Shown: one piece after another, positions 1 through 10,395 of the stretch
Position numbering within the stretch: the first letter of the stretch is position 1
How the letters are laid out: each line of letters starts with the position of its first letter
NCBI GenBank assembly: GCA_947034885.2
Contig: OX344756.2
Span: forward strand, 16,674,098-16,738,097
Direction of reading: 5' to 3'
Length of the DNA: 64,000 bases
Source of the DNA: Thuidium tamariscinum
Lineage: Eukaryota; Streptophyta; Bryopsida; Hypnales; Thuidiaceae
Notes under the pieces: generated by a model
Database searches by the model: none
The model's input: the letters and a program-made list of their open reading frames with translations, nothing else
Told to the model about the DNA's origin: nothing
Position numbers and translations under genes: made by a program

Positions 1-524
1 TCCATCCGGTCCCTCATAACTAACCCCCAATCTATCTTCCTGTCTCCCGACAGTGCACCAAAGACAGTGTTGGCCACGGTGACTGTAATCCTACTAGGTC
101 TATCCGGGTTCAAGATCGCCATCATGAACCGCAGTAGCCTCTTGTGTCTAGTAGACACACACTCTGCTACTGTAAAGCCGTCCTTCGGGTTGGTGGGCCT
201 ACGGAACTTCCCTTGGTGGAATTTTTCCGTCCGGGTGCCCGTCGCATCTCCTCCTTGCTCGAAGGCGTACACCTTGCGCCACATCGCTGCACTCCACTCC
301 TTTGGCAGCGTCCGGACCGTCCCTTTCCACTCGTTGGTTTGGCCGGCCAGTAGCTCCTCCACCATCGCCTCATCCTTCAGGTTCCAGGGGTGAGCCATGA
401 ACCCCTCGCAGCCCATCTGCCTGAGGTCTTCCTCCAGCTCCCTCTTGTCTTGTGCGTCAGTTGGCACGACCGGATTCACATTCCGGAAGGCTAGAATCCT
501 TCCTTCCTGCACCTCTTCTGCCAT
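1..524 (-). CDS. gag-like transposon protein, copy A (partial, runs off left edge)
   Basis: The minus strand from the ATG at 524-522 stays open to the window edge (about 174 codons). It is nearly identical to the N-terminal part of the copy B protein (4587-5045). It begins MAEEVQEGR and contains MGCEGFMAHPW and, near the edge, FGALSGDRKIDWG, which are shared with copies B, C and D. No enzymatic motif (protease, RT, integrase or zinc knuckle) is visible, so 'gag-like' describes size, repeat status and the acidic/coiled-coil C-terminus seen in the other copies; it is not a proven function. Copy A lies head-to-head with copy B, 2.96 kb away. At the position where B carries the giant hAT, copy A is uninterrupted. 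Confidence 0.75.
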   Translation of the reverse strand, partial: MAEEVQEGRILAFRNVNPVVPTDAQDKRELEEDLRQMGCEGFMAHPWNLKDEAMVEELLAGQTNEWKGTVRTLPKEWSAAMWRKVYAFEQGGDATGTRTEKFHQGKFRRPTNPKDGFTVAECVSTRHKRLLRFMMAILNPDRPSRITVTVANTVFGALSGDRKIDWGLVMRDRM

Positions 525-533
525 CTCTCTCTT

Positions 534-1075
534 GACGCCTATACGATCTAGGCGCGGTCCAACTTAACTAAACCTCCCGCGCTCAAGAACCTGTCAACTA
601 GCATAGTGCTATTCGCTCAACTATGTACCAGACCGGATTGACAGTTTATCTATCCCTTCTCTCTATCTGTAGACCGATTACTCTATCTCTGGCCGGAAAC
701 CCTTTCTCGAACTGCGTGTAAGAAAGTGGCAGGACCTGGCCCTACTTCCCTGGTCTTATACTTTTTCCCCCGGCATTAATTACTGACCGTTAGGTTTAAA
801 CCAGTCTGGTCACGTGGGAGAGATCCCGACGATCTCTAGACTCGGTAGCCACTCATTACCTATCCGGTCTCGGTCGCTAGGTGGGCGGAATCCGGGATTT
901 CATACGCTGTCCCTTAACGTAGTTTCTGGTTTACGGTCTAGGGTTTTCCGGTTTACGGTCTTGGTCCCAATTATGTGTAGAAACTAAGAAAAAAAAAAAA
1001 AAAATGGGGATTGAATAGATCCCTCTTCCCGTATTTTGCTTAAGAACCTGCTTAGGTGAATTCTAGGTTGCCACA
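534..1075 (-). promoter_or_regulatory. 5' flank and promoter of gag-like unit A; unit terminus at 1075
   Basis: This stretch matches, in reverse complement, the 5' flank of copy B (4039-4586). A TATAAG box on the minus strand sits at 760-755, about 230 bases before the ATG. The unit ends at 1075 with the sequence that reads TGTGGCAACCTAG on the minus strand, identical to the start of copy B at 4039. An oligo(A) run at about 990-1005 is not conserved in length. Confidence 0.6.
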
Positions 1076-1286
1076 ACGGCCACAAACAATACAAGCTCAA
1101 GCAACCCTCAAAACGATCATCGACGAGAATGTAGACAAGATGCCAAACGAGTTCAGAATGGTTGGAAATAAACGCGTCGACAATCTCAAGGTCCTACCCT
1201 CTGCAATGAATTGGGATCACATACGCGAATAAGTCAATTATGTAAGTCCAACATCTGCCTCCTCGTCTATAGTATAAATGTCCCTC

Positions 1287-1396
1287 TATCGGCTGCCAGC
1301 TGATACAATCGAGGCTAGACTTAGAATCTAGGAGCCATAGATCTTTCCTTTCAGTAGGACGACATTCGCAGTTCTGTCGGCTGTCAGCCGATACAA
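1287..1396. repeat. Short palindromic motif ATCGGCTGNCAGCYGAT, two copies
   Basis: Near-palindromic 17-mers occur at 1288-1304 and 1375-1392, inside the putative intron of the DUF7869-type gene. Three more copies lie beyond the other half of the same gene (25062-25078, about 25147-25164, 25631-25648). Function unknown; a protein-binding site of that transposon is one possibility. Confidence 0.5.
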
Positions 1397-2559
1397 CTCT
1401 ATTGTCTTACATGGATATTCATCCATGTAGTCATATTCTTTAGGTCAATGGAATATGCAATATGGAGCCGGTATCCCAGTCTGCTATCAACCGACTTCGA
1501 AATGCTCATTTCAAAAACGTAGAGGTCAAGGCAGTAGGGAGCAATTTCTCAAAATGCACAGAGTGTGACTTCCTCGTAGAGTTCATTGCAAAGTATCCTA
1601 GAGGTTGTGATGAGTGGCAGGCACTCGTTGACGACAGAGAGAGACATCTCAATTACCAACGCACTTGTAGAAATGTATACAACGGATGGACCGCGCAGTC
1701 GGTGCAGAATCCATCAAAGTTCCTCTGCATTATTCTTGACAAAATGGACACCACAAAGACTGCCATTTCCAGGATGCAGCACATTACAAAGGCCATCGCA
1801 GGACTAGGACAAATTCCAATCTCATGTACTGGAATGCTCACACATGGACATGGAGATGGCGCATACGCGCATTACTCCACATCACTCTGGCCGGGGGACT
1901 CAAATTTCACTATTTCATCCATCTACAGGGTACTCAGGGCCCTAGAACTACCTCTTGTAAGGGAGTCAAAGATACTCTTCTCCACTCCACCGCTAAACAA
2001 CTTCTTCGAGGCTCTGTTGCATGGCAAATCCAGATGCAGCTCGTCAATCCCGTAGTCCTCGAACAAGATCACAGACGCACCAACACCAGGGCGACCTCAG
2101 GTCCCACTGCCCAAAAAACTCTTCTTGCAACTCGACAATTCGGCGAAGGACAACAAAAATAGATTCCTCATGGCTTTCTGCTCACTGCTCACTGCCAAGC
2201 GCATATTCAAGGAAGTTTCCATCGGATTCCTCATTGTCGGCCATACGCACGAGGACATTAACGCGCACTTCAGTTACCTCTCAAAACTCATCAAAAGGAA
2301 GAACACTTACGTTCTGGTGGATCTCATGAAGGCGTTCATGGACTCACAGAAAACGGTAGCCTTCATTCCGGAGTTTGTGCAAGAGGTGGCGGACTTCAAA
2401 TCATACTTCAGAGGATTCCATCATGATCAGGGTTGTCTATCCCGACGTGACGTGGGCTTTTCCCGTCCGGATGTCATGACGCGTCAGTCGTGACGAGTCA
2501 GGACGCGTCAGAGGCCGTCCCGAATGCTGACGGCGTCATCGACGGCCTGGATGAAGTCC

Positions 2560-2870
2560 GTCAACCGTCGAGGAGGCCGTCCACCGTCGACAGGGCCGTC
2601 CACGAGGCCGTCGACCGTTAAGAGGGCCGTCGACCGTTAAGAGGGCCGTCGACCGTCGACAGGGCCGTCGAGGAGGCCGTCCACCGTCGACAGGGCCGTC
2701 CACGAGGCCGTCGACCGTTAACAGGGCCGTCGAGGAGGCCGTCGACCGTCGACAGGGCCGTCGAGGAGGCTGTCCACCGTCGACAGGGCCGTCCACGAGG
2801 CCGTCGACCGTTAACAGGGCCGTCGAGGAGGTCGTCGACCGTCGACAAGGCCGTCCACGAGGCCGTCGAC
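2560..2870. repeat. GC-rich tandem array rich in GGCCGTC and GTCGAC
   Basis: Imperfect tandem repeats built from the words GGCCGTCGAGGAGGCC, GGCCGTCCACGAGGCC and GACCGTCGACAGGGCC. The same heptamer clusters inside the ends and gene promoters of the giant hAT. Open frames here are repeat artefacts, not genes. Confidence 0.85.
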
Positions 2871-2875
2871 TGATT

Positions 2876-3056
2876 AGGGCTGGCCGGCTGTAAACTTCAG
2901 AGCCTTGTAACTTTTGCAAAAAGTCTTCAAATTGGGCAAATGAGATGTTTTTCGGCATCTACAGTTTCTGTAGATGCCGAAAAACATCTCATTTGCCCAA
3001 TTTGAAGACTTTTTGCAAAAGTTACAAGGCTCTGAAGTTTACAGCCGGCTAGCCCT
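2876..3056. repeat. Perfect-type hairpin: 89-bp inverted repeat with a 3-bp loop
   Basis: The arm at 2876-2964 and the arm at 2968-3056 are reverse complements with one visible mismatch (GGCTGG against GGCTAG). It is probably a foldback MITE inserted in the 817-bp hAT derivative. I could not define a convincing target duplication. Confidence 0.85.
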
Positions 3057-3718
3057 GATCGGTTCGATTCTATCCTGGACGGTCCGGTCGACGGTGGACG
3101 GCCTCGTCGACGGCCTTGTCGACGATTTTTCATCCTCTGTCGCGGATTCTGTCGTGAATTTCATCCTGACGGACACTCGGCTCCCCGTCACGTCAGCGGA
3201 CGGACATCCTGACGGACGGACGTGACGCGACGGAAGCAACCCTGATCATGATGGGGTCAACAAAATCATAGGGCTCGGAGATAAACACCTATTCAAGTTC
3301 TACGTCGTAGAGGATGGTGTCGATCGGGGATGGCTGGTCATGAGGTATAAGGTCAGGGCCACGGATTCTTCATGGCTCCCTCCTGGACCACCCGTCAAAA
3401 TGTGGACAGCGGATGAAAATGGTCAACCCAACATTCCTCAGGGGGACCCTCGACCTGTGCCTTTCAAGGCACTCTGGGGGAATGTTGACATTAATCCAAG
3501 AAAGAGAAACGTTGAAAAGGAAGTCGCAAGGGCCACAGAGTGCAATGAGAAACAGACATTCATCAAAAACAGAATCGCTAAATTCATTGAATTCTGGAAA
3601 TCCGGAATGGCCAGAGACAGACGATACGCACAGGAAATGACAGGCTATGTGGCTTACTGGGAAAGAATTCAAGCAGAGATCAATTCACCGCTGCCACAAA
3701 CTCCAGCATTGCTTCAAG

Positions 3719-3947
3719 CACTAGAAGAAAACTGTGTTGGAACCCTCCAAATCACGTTGGGTCGGTGTTGTTGGGTTTCTAGTTTCAAACACAAAATTTT
3801 GCGTTGTTCTGGCGTTCCAAATTTTGCATTGTTCTGGCAAATACAGAATTTTACGTTAGAACACCAAAATTTTGTGTTTGAAATTGGAAACTCAACAGCA
3901 CCGACCCAACGTGATTTGGGGTGTTCCAACATGGTTTTCTTCTAGTG
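3719..3947. mobile_element. CACTA-type foldback MITE (229 bp)
   Basis: It begins CACTAGAAGAAAAC and ends GTTTTCTTCTAGTG, and the two halves are imperfect inverted repeats over almost the whole length. A perfect 3-bp duplication, AAG, sits at 3716-3718 and 3948-3950. The CACTA/TAGTG termini and 3-bp duplication are the known signature of the CACTA superfamily. No coding capacity. Confidence 0.85.
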
Positions 3948-4350
3948 AAGAAGGATTATGGCCGCTCTCTGACTAGACAAGAGATCACGCATCCACCTCG
4001 ATAGACAAGGGGGCGCAGGAAAATTATTCAATGGACACTGTGGCAACCTAGAATTCACCTAAGTAGGTTCTTAAGCAAAGTACGGGAAAAAGGGATCCAT
4101 TCAATCCCCATTTTTTTGTTGTTTTCTTAGTTTGACGCACAATTAGGACCAAGACCGGAAATCGAAAAACTGCAGACCGGAAGTAGAAAACTACGCTAAG
4201 GAACAGCGTAAGAAACTCAGATTCAGACCACCTAGCGACCGAGACCGGATAGGCAATGAGTAGCTACCGAGCCTAGAGATCGTCGGGAACTCTCCCACGT
4301 GACCAGACTAGTTTAAACCTAACGGTCAGTAATTAATACCGGGGGAAAAG

Positions 4351-4356
4351 TATAAG
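4351..4356 (+). promoter_or_regulatory. TATA box of gag-like gene B
   Basis: TATAAG, 231 bases before the ATG at 4587 and conserved in position in copy A (760-755, minus). Confidence 0.5.
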
Positions 4357-4586
4357 ACCAAGAAAGCAGGGCTAGGTCCTGCCACTTTCTTGTATGCAGT
4401 TCAAGAAAGGATCTTCCGGCCAGAGATAGAGCATTCGATCTACAAACAGAGAGAAGGGATAGGAAATTGTCAATCCGGTATGGTACATAGTTGAGAGATT
4501 ATCACTAAATTAGTTGAGAGGTTCTTGAGCGCGGGAGGTTTATTCAAGTTGGACCGTGCCTAGATTGTGTAGGCGTCAAGTGAGAG

Positions 4587-5045
4587 ATGGCAGAAGAGGT
4601 GCAGGAAGGAAGGATTCTAGCCTTCCGGAATGTGAATCCGGTCGTGCCAACTGACGCACAAGACAAGCGGGAGCTGGAGGAAGACCTCAAGCAGATGGGC
4701 TGCGAGGGGTTCATGGCTCATCCCTGGAACCTGAAAGATGAGGCGATGGTGGAGGAGCTGCTAGCCGGCCAGACCAACGAGTGGAACAGGACGGTCCGGA
4801 CGCTGCCAAAGGAGTGGAGTGCAGCGATGTGGCGCAAGGTGTACGCCTTCGAGCAAGGCGGAGACGCAACAAGAACCCGGACGGACAAGTTCCATCAGGG
4901 TAAGTTCCGCAGACCCACCAACTCGAAGGATGGCTTCACAGTGGCCGAGTGTGTGTCTGCTACACACAAGAGGCTGCTGCGGTTCATGATGGCGATCTTG
5001 AACCCGGATAGACCTAGTAGGATTACGGTCATCGTAGCTAACACC
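4587..5045 (+). CDS. Gag-like transposon protein, copy B, 5' part (split by giant hAT)
   Basis: 153 codons from ATG 4587 end at codon ACC at 5045, exactly at the hAT target site. The same frame resumes at 21653 (VFGALSGDRKIDWG) once one copy of the 8-bp duplication is removed. The protein is nearly identical to copy A and clearly related to copies C and D in the blocks MGC.G...PW and FGAL.GDRK.DWG. Role unknown: small repeated transposon proteins of this kind are usually structural or DNA-binding. Confidence 0.75.
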
Positions 5046-5130
5046 CAAGGTTGTCTATTCCGACGTGACGTAGGCTTTTCCCGTCCGGATGTCTTGACGC
5101 GTCAGTCGTGACGAGTCAGGATGCATCAGA

Positions 5131-5460
5131 GGCCGTCTCGAATGCTGACGGCGTCGTCAACAGTGCGGATGAAGTCCGTCGACAGCACGCAGACGGCCTA
5201 TCGGCCGCCTCGACGACTGGCCGTCGCGTGGACGGCCAGAGCGTTCGCGGCTTTAGGGTTTAGGTGCGACGGCCAGGCCGTTGCCTCGACAGTTTTCCGT
5301 TCAGCGGACGGTCACGGCGTCCAGAGTCCATCCACGTTGCGGGGACGGCCAGGCCGTCGTCTGGACAACGGGACGTCCGCTGGACGGCCAGAGCGTTTGC
5401 GGGGACGGCCACGACGTCCCGTCCGCGGTTGTCCACAGTGCGCCAACGGACAGGCCGTCG
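5131..5460. promoter_or_regulatory. Left subterminal GGCCGTC/GACGGCC cluster, upstream of transposase
   Basis: About ten exact copies of GGCCGTC or its complement in ~330 bp (for example at 5131, 5192, 5219, 5231, 5344, 5352, 5383), directly upstream of the TATA box at 5490. Clustered short motifs near hAT ends are known transposase-binding sites in other hAT systems; here that role is inference. Confidence 0.7.
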
Positions 5461-5489
5461 ACTGGACGACTACTGCCAGGCCTTCACAG

Positions 5490-5496
5490 TATATAG
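5490..5496 (+). promoter_or_regulatory. TATA box of hAT transposase gene
   Basis: TATATAG, 30 bases downstream of the heptamer cluster and 220 bases before the chosen ATG (5710). Confidence 0.6.
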
Positions 5497-5625
5497 CACA
5501 AGCCGTGTATTTGAAGGTCACTTTTCCTTGTTGATCTCTGCTCTTATGACCCGGTTGGCACACAGCCATTACACTAGAGTGAAGTCCAAGAAGAGTGTGT
5601 GGGAGGAACACTTGCTGTGAAAGCA

Positions 5626-5683
5626 GTAAGTGTTATTTCCACATCACATCCAAACAGAATACTAACCTGTTTTGTTTGTGCAG
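5626..5683 (+). other. Short leader intron of the transposase gene (58 nt)
   Basis: Donor AGCA|GTAAGTG at 5626, branch-point-like ACTAAC at 5661 and acceptor TTTGTGCAG ending at 5683. The exon before it has stops in all useful frames, so it is probably 5' untranslated. Confidence 0.55.
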
Positions 5684-5709
5684 TTTCAAGTGAAGAACCA
5701 GTGGGAGCA

Positions 5710-8700
5710 ATGGGAGGGGGGAGGACACAATGGGAATGCTGGTACAGGCTACAACAGGATGGGAAAGTGGAATGCAAGTTCTGCAAAACAAAGATTAGTT
5801 ACCGCAAGGATCGCTTGCTTTTCCACTTGGGTTATAGACGAAATGACACCCTCTCCAGAGTGAGAATGTGCAACAAGGCCAGTGCAGCAGTGAAGGCTAT
5901 GTTTTTCAATTGTGGGGGGAATGTTCCTACGGTCTCCGAAGACGAAGACGAACATGATGTGGAAGTGACATCACCGTCATCGAATCCAACGAGGGTGGTA
6001 CGTGATCAAGAACTACCCAATGCTTCAATCTCAATTAGTGGAGAGGGAAGAAATACTTTGGGCCAAAATTCTCAAGTTCGATCATCAGAGGCGCCTGTCC
6101 CTTCTTCGACCCATAGTCGACCGCTGAGGCAATTATCCGTACAAGAAGGGATGGACACATCCAAAAAGCAAGTACTAGACAAGAAGTAGGCGAAGTTTTT
6201 CTACGAAGAAAATATCCCATTCAATGTGGTGAGACCCCCCGCTTTTGTGGATGCCGTGAAATCAACCTCCGAGTCCAGAGTTCTTTACAAACCTCCACCT
6301 TACAATGCCATACGTACGAAGCTCATGACATCAACAAAGGAGGAAGTGGTTGCACTGGTAGCAGAGAAGACAAGGGGGCCTATCCACAAGTACGGTGTCA
6401 CTATATGTTCTGACGGATGGGACAATGTCACCCATCGGCCATTGATCAATGTAATGTTGTCGTGCACGAGTGGAGAAGTATTTTTGGAATCGGTGGACAC
6501 TACAGGCGAAAGCAAAGACGTTGTTTATGTAGCTAATCGCATGATCGATTACATTGACGCGGTGGGGGGACATAATGTGGTGCAAGTTTGCACGGACAAT
6601 GCGCCAAACATGCATTTGGCTGGTACTCAAATTACTCGCGAATTCCCTCACCTATATTTCCAAGGTTGTTCCGCACATGCACTTGACCTTCTACTTGAAG
6701 ATTGGGGCAAGCAACTTTGGGTGGTCAAAATGGTGAAGAAAGCAAAATCAATCGTGAAATTCATTCGCACGCATCACATGCCACTCGCCATTTTCCGACA
6801 ACATTCTCCTAATCTCATGTTGAAGAATCCCATTGAGACACGTTTTGCGACCATGTTCCTCATGATCGAGCGTTTGGCCGAGGTCAAGGAAGCCGTGGAA
6901 TCTACAGTCCATGATCCGCAGTGGAACGAATATGTGAGGTCCTCGAACATTATAATACACAATAAGGCAGAAAAGGTTCGACGTAGGGTTCGAAAGGACG
7001 AGTTCTAGAGGAGGTGTCTCAACTTCGTGCATATGGTAGAGCCTGTGTTGGTGGCTCTTCGAGAGTTTGATGGAAAACATCCGGTCATGGGTAAAGCATG
7101 GATCGTGATGAAGAAGCTAGAAAAGCATGTTTTGGCTTTGAGGAATCAACCATTTTCATTGGAGGCAAATTATGCGGATCATGCTGAATATGCGTTTTAC
7201 GAACGATGGGATTTGATGAAGACTGATTTGCACTACGCAGCTGCCCTGCTCAATCCATTCCTCCTTGATGAAATTGTACTAATAGACGATAACAAGGCAA
7301 AGGAGGCCATTCTTAGAGTACTACGCAAATTGGCAGTTGGAGGGTTGGGATATGCAGCCGCTTTGTTTGAGTACCAATCCTTTTGAGACCGCCGAGGCAT
7401 GTTCGCTGGACTTCCCAATGTGAATACTTTGAATTTGGAGCCGCATGAATGGTGGAATCTTCTCGGAGCTGGTGCTCATACGCTTGCACCTATTGCAAGA
7501 AGGATCCTTGTACAAGTATGTTCCGCATCATCATGCGAACGCAATTGGAGCATGTATTCATTTGTCCACAGCAAGTCTCGCAACAGATTGACATCTGAGC
7601 GCGCGGAGGAATTGGTTTACATTTATACCAATTCGAGGACTCTCAGGGAAAGGGGTGCGGTGGATGCAGCACGGTGGTACACTGAGAACATGTTGTCCGA
7701 AGATTCCATGACAACCGAATCAGATGGCTTGGATCGTGGTTCGGTTATGTCAGACGCTAACAACGATGACTCAGACGACAGTTCCAATGGCGATGATGAT
7801 CCACCATTTCAGCCTTTGGGTGAAAGGCAAGAAAGGGGTCCCCTAATTGACGAGTCCGTATTTGACTTTGATGGCGCAGATAATGATGGAAATGACCACG
7901 GGGGAGATGAGGATGGAAATGACAACGAGGGAGACGAGGGTGGAAATGACAACGGGGGAAATGATGGCAGTCTGTCATGGATGCCACGTACATCGATTGC
8001 AGGGTCAAGTGGTGGAAATCAAAACGAAGGGGTTGAAGCCCCACCTTCGCCGGTTATAAGGCCGATTGAAGAAGAAATGCATACCCAAAGACATGAACAT
8101 GTCGTTGTGGTAGAAAGACAAGGCGAAGATGAGGTCGTTGCCACAGATCCCCTAGTGGCGCGGAACACTCGTAGCCACAGATCCCCCATTGGTGTTGAGA
8201 TAGACTTTCGCACATTGCATCGAGACACGATCGACGTGCGACCACAAGCGCCTAGCTTGGATGATCCACCTATCCAAATTTCAACACGGCCTTCATCTTC
8301 TAGAGCCCGCCCCAACCAAGAAACTCCATCAATCGGTACACGATTGGCCGGTCTCTTCCCAACTCTAAATATGACTGAGCGAAGGAATGCACCTCCATCC
8401 TCAGAACAACCCGTTGCACCGCCTACACGCACTACTAATCGACGGCCGCGGCCACGTGAAGAAGGCCCTACCAAGGAACGTGTGACTAGAAGAACATGTA
8501 GAAGGCTAAGAAGGGAAGAAGCAGCGAGTATACCATTTCTCCGCGAAGGTCTTCTCCCTGGATCGACGGGGCCCAGTGTGGATACCGCTGGAGATGGAGT
8601 AGGGGGGCGAACAATCCGTAGATTGGCTTCTATAGTAGGTGAAGGCTCAGACAGCCCTGACAACTCACCAAGCGAAGTCGGTAGGGCAACGTCCAATCAT

Positions 8701-8871
8701 GATGATGAATCCATGGGTCCTAGTATAGGTGAAGATGGTGAAGTTCCGGGAGATAGTGATTATAGAGGGACTCATAGAGGTCCTCCACCTGCACCTCAAG
8801 ACAATCAAGCAACCACGCGAGAGGCTGTTGCAAACAGCATGGCTCTTAATCGTACACGTGCAAGACGTTGA
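5710..8871 (+). pseudogene. hAT transposase with BED zinc finger and long C-terminal tail, three in-frame stops
   Basis: One frame runs 1,053 codons with only three stops: TAG 6187, TAG 7006 and TGA 7384. Domains: an N-terminal BED-type finger (W..CWYRL then CKFC and H, residues ~8-40); a DUF659/RNase-H-like core with SDGW (Asp about residue 235) and CTDN (Asp about 296); a C-terminal hAT dimerisation region with EPHEWWN and CERNWSMYS (Glu about 610); then ~380 residues of disordered tail with GN/DE-rich repeats at 7880-7970 and basic stretches. The D-D-E spacing matches what is known for hAT enzymes. Start chosen at 5710 because it is the first ATG after the leader intron and just precedes the BED finger. 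All three stops can arise by one transition. Residue identity at the stops: probably Q, W and R. No frameshift seen. Confidence 0.88.
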
Positions 8872-9252
8872 GAGCATCTAGGGAAAAAAATGTCTCCATG
8901 TCATCTTATGTAATATTGTGTAAGGCTGAATACCTTGCATGTGAAATTCGGCATTAATTATAAATACTACCCATGCTTCCTGTGCTCATATAAGGCGCAT
9001 GGGTAGAAATTTTTTATCTTCACATGTCACAAATTCTACAACGCAACAACGGATCCATTTATGGATATTTGTCCCAAGAAATGGAAATATTTGCTTTGTC
9101 GTTTGCCATATGTTCTATACTCTTAAATTTGGATTCATTCTTCGAAGCTGGTTACCTACATGCTTGGATATTTTGAGATCATTATGGATTTTGCCCTATA
9201 CAAGAAAACAAATGTAATCTGGAATATGGAGAAAATGATTGAAAGTACTGAA
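8872..9252. other. 3' flank of transposase gene, no gene seen
   Basis: AT-rich, with ATTAATTATAAATA-type sequence; probably the 3' untranslated region and terminator. Nothing else recognised. Confidence 0.4.
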
Positions 9253-9256
9253 TTAA

Positions 9257-10179
9257 CCCCTAAAGGACCAAGAGTCCCCTCGGGGAACTTTAAGAATTAG
9301 GGCAGGTACTTGTGACTTCAATTTTTAATGAATTTTATTGAAATTTTCACATGAGATAAAAAAACTGATTAGCTCCGTGGAAATATTCATTTTTTTTCAA
9401 TTGGTGACCGGGAGCAAAAGTTATGCCATTGTAAACATAATTTTCATGTTGCCGGGCAGAAAAAAAAATCTACAAAAACTTCAAAATTAAAAAAATAATT
9501 TTTTTTTCTTATAGATTATATTTTTGTCTACAAGTAAAGCTTTGATTCATTCCATTTGGATTAGTAATGTGAAAGTTATGAACAATCTTGTTTTTCGGGC
9601 AATCTAAGCATCTTCTTGAAAAAATAACTTATAGGATTCATTTGTGAATGCAATTTTCACAATTTTTCAAAAAAAATTGTTGGACAAGGTTGATTTTGTT
9701 TTCTAGAACAATCTCACCATTGGGATTATTGTGTTTCAATTCCATCTATGAGATATTTGCAATTTAGTTTTTCTTTCAATCTTGGACCTACATCTACTTG
9801 ACAATTTTTTAAAGAATGACAAAAAGTCTTTATTTTGTGAATTTTTTTTCCTAAGCTCTTAGCTCAATTTCTCAATTAAAAAAAAAATTTAATTCAAGGT
9901 CTGTAGTGCAAAAAAATTACATAAATGGAGGACAAAGTCATTTGAAGTTGCAAACTAGAGTTTAAGAAAACTTTGTTTTCCAATTTTGAATGCTCATATC
10001 TTCCTATCTATACGGTCAAACTTCATGAAATTTTCACCACATCATCTTAGTTAAGTAAAGTTCAAGATCCTATGGTTAGATTCTAAAAATTTTGTTTTTT
10101 TGTTTTTCATGGATGAATGGAACAAAAATGGCAGTTTTGAGTGGTTTTGGGTTGAAAAACGGCCGTGGTCCTTTAGGGG
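9257..10179. mobile_element. TTAA-flanked AT-rich element (923 bp) with CCCCTAAAGGACCA inverted ends
   Basis: The left end CCCCTAAAGGACCA and the right end TGGTCCTTTAGGGG are perfect inverted repeats. Each is bordered by TTAA (9253-9256 and 10180-10183). A TTAA duplication with a CCC start is typical of piggyBac-like non-autonomous elements; Kolobok-type elements also use TTAA. The interior is AT-rich and has no gene. A related but diverged sequence is recognisable at about 61070-61500. Confidence 0.65.
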
Positions 10180-10183
10180 TTAA

Positions 10184-10395
10184 CATGGCATTAAGTCCAA
10201 AATTTGCGAAGGGACAGAACTACTCACAAATCCACTCACCGGAATCATACTTGAATGGAACAAAAAGATTTACATATATTTATTTCAAAAAGGAGTTAGT
10301 ACAAAATTCAGTGAGGCAAAGTTCGTGGACTATACTGTGGTAAAAGCAAGTACTAAGGTACGTCTACGATTACATTGCCACTAAAATACTATTCT
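10184..10395. other. 3' flank of kinase gene, no gene seen
   Basis: Short AT-rich intergenic stretch between the TTAA element and the kinase stop codon; probably the kinase 3' untranslated region. Confidence 0.35.

Larger units (their letters stand above)
2428..3244. mobile_element. Non-autonomous hAT element (817 bp), deletion derivative of the giant hAT
   Basis: The element starts CAGGGTTGTC and ends with the complement of CAGGGTTGCTTCCGTC. It is flanked by a perfect 8-bp duplication, ATCATGAT, at 2420-2427 and 3245-3252. Its first ~130 and last ~130 bases are almost identical to those of the 16.6-kb hAT at 5046-21644, so the same transposase should recognise it. Inside are only a GGCCGTC-rich tandem array and a nested 181-bp hairpin; no gene. 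Confidence 0.9.
1081..3965 (+). pseudogene. DUF7869-type transposon protein, N-terminal and central part, broken by insertions
   Basis: Pieces of one protein family can be followed. A short exon at about 1090-1240 (with TAA where CAA is expected near 1229) is followed by a likely intron with donor GTAAGT at 1241 and acceptor TAG at 1441-1443. An open stretch at 1462-2055 contains CTECDFLVEF, IILDKMD and THGHGDGAYAHYS. A shifted frame from about 2110 contains QLDNSAKDNKNRF and IVGHTHEDINAHF, and the segment 3253-3710 continues it. The combination QLDN...KNR...VGHTHEDI is the hallmark I know from DUF7869 proteins of plant transposons; enzymatic function is not established. The gene is interrupted by an 817-bp hAT derivative and a CACTA MITE, and its C-terminus lies beyond copy B at 24564-25041. 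It is clearly non-functional. Confidence 0.65.

Noticed and set aside
2536-2870. CRISPR-like array
   Set aside because: Tandem minisatellite without unique spacers, in plant DNA.
2536-2958. Open frames with repeated RPRGRPCRR-type text in the GC-rich array
   Set aside because: The protein repeat follows directly from the DNA tandem array and opens in several frames; no gene.
5121-5620. Overlapping open frames just inside the left end of the giant hAT
   Set aside because: They arise from the GGCCGTC-rich cluster, lie upstream of the TATA box or end before the leader intron, and have no recognisable domain.
8019-8696. 225-codon open frame opposite the transposase tail
   Set aside because: It is antisense to the low-complexity tail and shows no independent motif.
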